Source: Bidens hawaiensis (lineage: Eukaryota > Streptophyta > Magnoliopsida > Asterales > Asteraceae). From it: 64,000 nucleotides of DNA. The notes under the pieces are model-generated. The model saw only the letters and a program-made list of their open reading frames with translations, searched no databases and had not been told where the DNA came from. This document shows positions 58,190 to 64,000 of this stretch, piece after piece (within the stretch, counting starts at the first letter, position 1; each line of letters starts with the position of its first letter). Made by a program: the position numbers and the translations under genes. Where the stretch lies: assembly GCA_021521415.1 (NCBI GenBank), contig JAIQDT010001663.1:248001-312000 (forward strand), given 5' to 3'.

Positions 58190-58655
58190 TTAAAAAAAAG
58201 AGAGAATTAATCATCCACTTCGGATTCACGGAAGTCGGAGTCGTCTTGAGCTGGAGCCAGAGAAGTTGCCAAAACCAAACACCGGGGATGCTTTCTTAAA
58301 CTATCCCACACTTCGATGTGATAAAAAAAACCCGTGTTCGAGACATGGTTTCAGTGACACGATTTGCTTGTGAATGCGGTTGTGCTTCGAGCATCACGAC
58401 AAGTGCGTATGCGTAGAATTAGTGGAAATGCTTAACACTTTTAATGACATTTCTCCACTTTGAGTTGATTTGATGGGTGAAACGATGGCCGGCAACTCCA
58501 AATTGAACATAAGCCAATTGAATTGTAAGTCAAATTGGCCTCACAAAATGCCATTATGCGTCACGTACATCCAAGTATTCGCCAACGCGACCTCATCGTC
58601 AATGCTCCACGACGACATTCGTGCTCTCAAGGCATTTTTTTGTGATTTATAAAGA
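58190..58655 (-). pseudogene. PIF/Harbinger ORF1 (Myb/SANT-like) remnant
   Basis: Minus strand gives DDEVALANTWMYVTHN, then, after a stop and frameshift, FGVAGHRFTHQINSKWRNVI, SVKHFH and WQLLWLQL, ending near NPKWMIN. These match in order the EEE..LA.AW..IS.D, R...Q...KW..I...V..FN and W..L...PKW blocks of plant PIF/Harbinger ORF1 proteins (often misnamed glutathione S-transferase T3-like). Many stops are present. Confidence 0.55.
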
Positions 58656-59389
58656 TAGTTTGAGATGAAAGAATGATTGTTTGTGTAAAAATTAGCTGAA
58701 AAGATAATATATATATGGTAAAAATAACTCTTTTTTTCAGGTTACCATTGAACAATCATAAGACAGTTGAGCGACACCCCCCCCCTTCCACTCAGTCCAC
58801 CCTAATAGTAATTAAATTCTTGTAATCATAGCCGATACATTAGTCATGGGAAAAGTTAAAATACAAAGGGAGACAAAAATGAGAAGTGTAAGAAAGATTT
58901 GTGGCAAAAAGAAAACCCCTAAAATTTTTTAAAAAAAAATCATAACTCAAAATATAAATAAAAAACGTAAAAAATTTAAAACTAAATGCCCCCCCCCCCC
59001 CCCATCTCGTCATTCCCGTTCAAAAAAACGACATAAAAACATAATGAAGAAAATAAACAAAAAAATACAATGATAAATATAAAAAAAGACGATACTCGGA
59101 AAAAAGAAATTAGTCTATCTACTATAAATGGACTAAATCTGATGTAATCATTCATTTCAAACCCCCCAATCCCCATTTCAAAGTGTGACCCAGTTGCCCA
59201 TCTAGTATAAATCCAAAGTGTGACCCGAATAACCATTAATACTCCCTCAAAAAAGCGGGTGCGGGTCAATGCATTTTCTAACGTATTACCAATGATAGTT
59301 TATGAGGGATCACTAACGGGGTTAATAACGATGGATTGCTAACGAATCATAGTATTATTACCATGACAGTTTCACAGAAGGGTTAGCGA
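58656..59389. other. AT-rich DNA with poly-C run
   Basis: No gene. Contains a 17-base C run at about 58987-59003 and a shorter one near 58779. Confidence 0.5.
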
Positions 59390-60009
59390 TAGGGTGTTCT
59401 TAGGGTTTTGCTTTTGCAAGTCGGGTTATTCAGGTTTCAAGGTTTTAAATTTGACCCAAAGCCCTCCCACAGTTTTTTCAAGTACGGGTTATTCGGGTTC
59501 GGGCTTTGTCGGGTTGGGTTAATCGGGGGTTTCGGGTATCTAAGAAAACAAAAATAATAATAATTTTTTTTTAAAGCTACAACGCATAAACTAAAGCATT
59601 ATATTCTTCTTTACTCGTTACGTAAATAACCATATAATAAAGTAACATAACCCGATAAAGCAACATTCTTCGATTATGGTTGTTATTAGCTATAAATAGA
59701 AAAGATATGTAAAAAAACAAATAGTCGATAAACCATAATAGGTAGGATGAGAACATGTGGAATGTGTATAGTGTTCCGTATACGGTGCACTTAATAATGC
59801 TATGACGCCTATACATAATAATAATAATATCATGTTTTAACAAATAGTTTATTCGGGTTGACCCGAAACCTAAAAATCAAACTTAATAACCAACCTGGAT
59901 TACTTCGGTTCAGGTTCGGGTTGGCCTTTTATCAAGTTCGGGTTATTTTGGGGTCGGGTTCGAGTTTTCTTGAGCCAACTTCAAGTTTCAGTTAAAAATG
60001 ACAGTCCTA
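59390..60009. mobile_element. hAT-like MITE, ACCCGAA-rich, inverse copy
   Basis: Begins TAGGGTGTTCTTAGGG and ends AAAATGACAGTCCTA, the reverse arrangement of 27325-27997, with TTCGGGTT words at both ends. The presumed 8-bp TSDs no longer match. Confidence 0.6.
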
Positions 60010-60720
60010 TAAAACGAGATATTTGAAGGTCAGATATAACTATTAACACAACCCAACTAACTATTTGGTTTATAGTTATTTGTTATTCTCAATGTTGCAA
60101 AAATGGCCCTTCCAGAGTTATAATTGACATCTAGTTCCAAAAAAATATATTAACACATAACATTATCGGAAATATGCACAATAAAAATTTCTGATATGTT
60201 CACCGATGAATCATCCCATCTAATAAAGATAGTTCCAAACAACACATGAAAGTCCGAGAAGAAAAATGATTTGATATTTCATCTTGTTTGAGACGATTCA
60301 CCGATATATGAAATATTCGACACAAATTTGAACTCACCTAACAACAAATGAATAATCTTGAGCGAAATCTTAAGTCTAATTCTTAACTAATGTTGGTAAT
60401 CTGTCATCAATAATTTGTGGGTAAATGATGATAATTACCTATCGTGAACCTTAAATTATTTTTAATTATAGTTTAGACCAATTGTTAAGAAACCATTTAA
60501 GCTTACTCTGCTTTGAGATTTTTTTTTATAATATTAAATTCTAAAACTGATTTAGTTTATTATATTCTAATGTATAACGGTACTTAAATTATAATTTACA
60601 TGTGTATTTAACATATATACATTTAAAGGTTAAAATGCTATACAATTTTTCACAACATTTCAAGTGGATGGAGATATTTTTAGAATGGTCCATTTGTGAT
60701 TAGGGGTCACTATATTACGC
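60010..60720. other. AT-rich DNA, no gene seen
   Basis: No coding sequence or repeat boundary is recognised up to the solo LTR at 60721. Confidence 0.45.
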
Positions 60721-61786
60721 TGTCACACCCTCATTCTAGGCCTAGGAGTGTGAACCATAGTTGGTACCATATTTGTAAATAAATTAGAGTTGCGGGTTAT
60801 AGCGGAAGTCTTTATAAAAACATAAGGATCGATATTATAAATATTTACATTACAAAAGACGAGACAAAAGTCTCGTTTAGTATTTACTTGTTTATAAATT
60901 TACAAAACCAACATATTTTAATATTTACACAAAATTATCCGAGCCATCGGATACTTGAGCTTTCTTCGTCCTCAAGCTCTATTCCTGATTACCTGCAAAA
61001 TGTTATTAAAATACGTCAGCAACGAAAGATGGTGAATATGCTGACGCTAAAATATTTTCTTTATTTAATTACCCCTCGAGACCACATAAGCCTCGACCCA
61101 TTTTGGCTTAGGAATAATCAAGTTTAAACAATCATCATAAACTCGAGTCTCTGCACTAGGTCACCTCAGCGAAACACCGCAGCGTTTATGACATAACTTA
61201 GGTACCATAAATATACACATGACCATTCCCCACTCGGACGTAACTTAGGTCCGGCCCATCGTGGCTGGAGGTCGTGACCAAGCGTGGTGCGATGTGCCCA
61301 CCGCATTCCACATATGTAAGGATCCAGACAAACGTATACCATAGCCTGAGGGCTGGCTTATACTCTTATTTATAATGTTTTTAGAGACACGTAGCATCAT
61401 GTAAAGTTTTACACATAACACGTTTGTTTGTTTTGTTTGAAAACAAGTTTGTAAAAGTGGGCCATATTCACCTTTTGATAGGGATCGGTTTCCAACACCG
61501 TCCGTAAGTTCTTCTCTTCGCTATCTCGCATCTATAGTACGAGTATAACATTCATTAGTCGGATACACGATCCGGCTTAAAACCTTTAGTCTTATCATCT
61601 CGATGAACCTTTAGTTCATTATTTCCTTTACTTTAAAACCTTTAGTTAAAAAGTAATATTTATAAACCTTTAGTTTATACTTAAAAACCCGACGTTTCTT
61701 CTTCTTTAAGAAACGTATTTCTTTTACTATTTAAGCATATTCATAACACTTAAATAATATATTCTATAACAAAGAATAATTATATA

Positions 61787-61825
<39 letters not shown>

Positions 61826-62679
61826 TTTTCTTTGTTATTTATTTTCTTTTTATATTCATCGAGTATAATTCCGACTTAGGCATTAAGCCTTTATAATATT
61901 TTAATATTATTTTGGTCGGGCATTATGCCTACCTTGCTTGGCTTGGCAACACCCTAGTCACTTGGGCAGCACTTCGACGCCGCTTAATCGATACTCTTTT
62001 CTTTTCAACTCCTTCTTCTTACTTGGCACACTTTTTGAGACACCAATGGCACGTACTTCGAGGTAATCACCAGTTCGTCGGGCAGCACTTCTTTCTTGTT
62101 CGGGATGTCAGAGAGTGGCACGACAATCGAGGTAACGGGCACGGAAAACGAGGTTTCGGGGCATGTTTATCGAGACGGATCGTTGGCACGCTTTACAAGG
62201 TCTAGAGAGAGAGAGTAGTGAGAGAGTAATGTGTGTGTTTTAGAGTGATTTTGGAATGAACCCGTAGCTGCCCTATTTATAGCCAAAATTTGATCCCATC
62301 GCGGTACGCGATGGGACTTGGCTTGAGCCTATCGCGTACCGCGACTAGGCTTGGCCAGTCACCACTAGACCTGCCACGTGTCGCCACGTGGCAGGCGTTG
62401 TGCCACGTGTTGACACGTGTCGACACGTGTCGCACGCGTTGCCACGTGGTGACACGTGGCGGCAGACGCTGCCACCGTGTGCCACGTGGCACACGTGTCA
62501 ATATCTGTCAGACACCCCATCGCGGTACGCGATGGGTGTCTTTCTTGACCTGTCGCGTAGCGCGATGGGTAAAAAAAACAGATTTTTCATTTATAGCCCT
62601 GAAGTTTAGAAATTTGCAGAATTGGTCCCTTGACTTTGAAAACTTGACATTTTTGGCCCGATATTTACGTGATGTTACG
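60721..62679 (-). mobile_element. Solo LTR (family A), 1.96 kb, perfect TSD TACGC
   Basis: Starts TGTCACACCCTCATTCTAGG (U5 hairpin) and ends GTGATGTTACG, one base from the GTGATGTTACA end of its relative (reverse of 41883). TACGC flanks it at 60716-60720 and 62680-62684. Minus-strand TATA GGCTATAAATAGGGC is at 62268-62282. An (AT)n run is at 61793-61821. No internal element sequence. Confidence 0.88.
62295..62572 (-). promoter_or_regulatory. LTR U3 with CGCG palindromes and nine CACGTG G-boxes
   Basis: Palindromes CCCATCGCGGTACGCGATGGG (62296, 62515) and relatives (62328, 62549) flank a block (62373-62500) with nine CACGTG sites, mostly GCCACGTG or ACACGTGTC. G-boxes of this form bind bZIP and bHLH factors in plants (ABA and light responses). 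The nearest palindrome is about 15 bp upstream of the TATA in minus sense. Confidence 0.8.
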
Positions 62680-62684
62680 TACGC

Positions 62685-64000
62685 TTTGCACGAATCACTC
62701 CATTATAATTTACTAAAAGATCACCACTTTACTTTAAGTTAATTATCATTTTATTTCTTCAGAAATATTACTTAGGGTATCCGGGTAAGGCTCGAGTTGG
62801 TCGGTAACACCACCACTTACCTTTCAAATAGAGGGTTTGGTTTGGATCTTCGGGAATACGAACCCGATGGTTATTGAAGGTGTTGAGCGTTTAACAATAG
62901 TCATATGTACATTACTTTTTAAAGAAAACCACTTCGGGTGAATGGTAGTAGTTAATTAAATATTTATGTATTTTTAATTTAAAAAGCATTGCTTTTTATT
63001 ATTTATATTTGAATTAATGAAGTTTATGTTTATTTTGTTTGGTATATTTATGATTTTAAATATATAAATTAAGCTTGACATTATAAATGAAAATAAAATA
63101 ATTATAAACAAGTTGCTCCATAGTTCTCTAAGAAGTAAGAATATCCATATTTCATCCACCCATAACAAATCTCTATACACTATCTATTTTTAATATGACA
63201 CTCTCCTATTGATTTATTGGATTCGGAACAGTGAATTTCAAACCAATTCGCATTCGAATTACAAACTCGAATTCGGCCCCCAAGCAAATTAGTATCCAAA
63301 CGGAATATTCAAATTTGTTTTCAAAAACTCAATTTATAATTTATAAACCAATTCAACTATCCGAATACAAATTATTTATAAGTGGATTCATATATTTTAC
63401 ATTTATTTATTTACTTATTTTTAATCCCCATACTAGCAAGGTGTTGTAAAATTGTTACATAAATAGTAAAATGAAAACAGTTTTTTCTTAGGATGCTTGA
63501 ATCCAAAACATTACAAAAAATATAAAAGCAGTAATTATCATGATTTTTAATATGAAAATAAATGAGTAAAAACAAACTTATTGCTAAAGATGTGTAGAAG
63601 ATAGAATTTGTTAATTTGGTTGTTATAGTCGCCAATTAATACGCACAGATTTATTTGACGTTGAACCATAAAAGAATTTATTTACACTTTCCATCCCACC
63701 TTTACACAATAAAAATAATTTAAAATTAAACATTATTTAAGGTTTGAGATCTTAACGTTTTAAGTTTGAAATCTAACTCACGAGTGTTCTCACAATGGTG
63801 GGTTTCTCATTGATAGTGTTATTGGATGAGTTACTCATGGAGCGCGTCAAATTTATGATGAACAGTTGACAGCCCGTCTTAGAAACGCTCATCTGGGTAT
63901 CAAGGGTGGTTTCAAATACTATTAAGAAAAGAAAAAAAATATTAATTATTAAGTATTGTCATATATATTCAAAGCCTAGTTCGAGTACATCACGTATACA
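62685..64000. other. AT-rich DNA, no gene recognised
   Basis: Short TCGAATTCG-like words near 63240-63280; otherwise no structure or coding sequence. Confidence 0.4.

Noticed and set aside
62290..62742. 150-codon ORF on + over the G-box LTR
   Set aside because: Arg/Thr/Val-rich translation of palindromes and CACGTG repeats inside a solo LTR.

Overview
This window looks like nuclear DNA of a eudicot plant. It is AT-rich and gene-poor and is built mostly of nested, decayed transposable elements. The organism is not proven. The LTR ends starting TGTCACACCCC, the SIRE-like Copia gag and the overall element mix suggest Asteraceae; this is inference from memory, not a search.

Only two intact host genes are visible, and they are convergent: an intronless, two-membrane-segment SGNH/PC-esterase-type protein on + (50064-51101), and a two-exon alpha-expansin of the EXPA13 type on - (53481-51923). 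Nothing suggests that they act together.

Layout. 1-5.3 kb: internally deleted Sirevirus-like Copia element (+). 5.9-7.5 kb: Copia pol remnant (-). 8.5-9.4 kb: foldback element with a GGT-rich core. 10.3-12.5 kb: head-to-tail Helitron units with a MULE-type MITE inside. 14-16.4 kb: 5' end of a Ty3/gypsy element (-), with PBS and an 82-nt U5 hairpin. 16.45-23.7 kb: an LTR split by a complete non-autonomous Athila-like element with a perfect TAATC target duplication. 24.8-31 kb: degenerate Copia (+) carrying a solo LTR, a hAT-like MITE and a Pack-MULE with a plastid pyruvate kinase exon, ending at an inverted LTR pair. 32.7-37.1 kb: 4.4-kb Helitron. 37.2-39 kb: MITEs. 39.4-48.1 kb: an RTE-type LINE (-), interrupted by two solo LTRs with TSDs TTCGT and TCAAT. 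50-53.5 kb: the two genes. 53.7-64 kb: foldback repeats, LTR pieces, a PIF/Harbinger ORF1 remnant, a hAT-like MITE and another solo LTR (TSD TACGC).

The most unusual signal recurs in several LTRs. Arrays of short GC-rich palindromes (for example TCGCGTAGCGCGA, CTTCGCGATACGCGAAG, GACCGTAGCCTACGGTC) sit just upstream of the LTR TATA box, sometimes with clusters of CACGTG G-boxes. The same LTRs have a hairpin at the U5 terminus, and some have further palindrome arrays in R/U5. The palindrome sequence changes between copies while the architecture stays, as if hairpin-forming capacity or a fast-changing binding site were kept.
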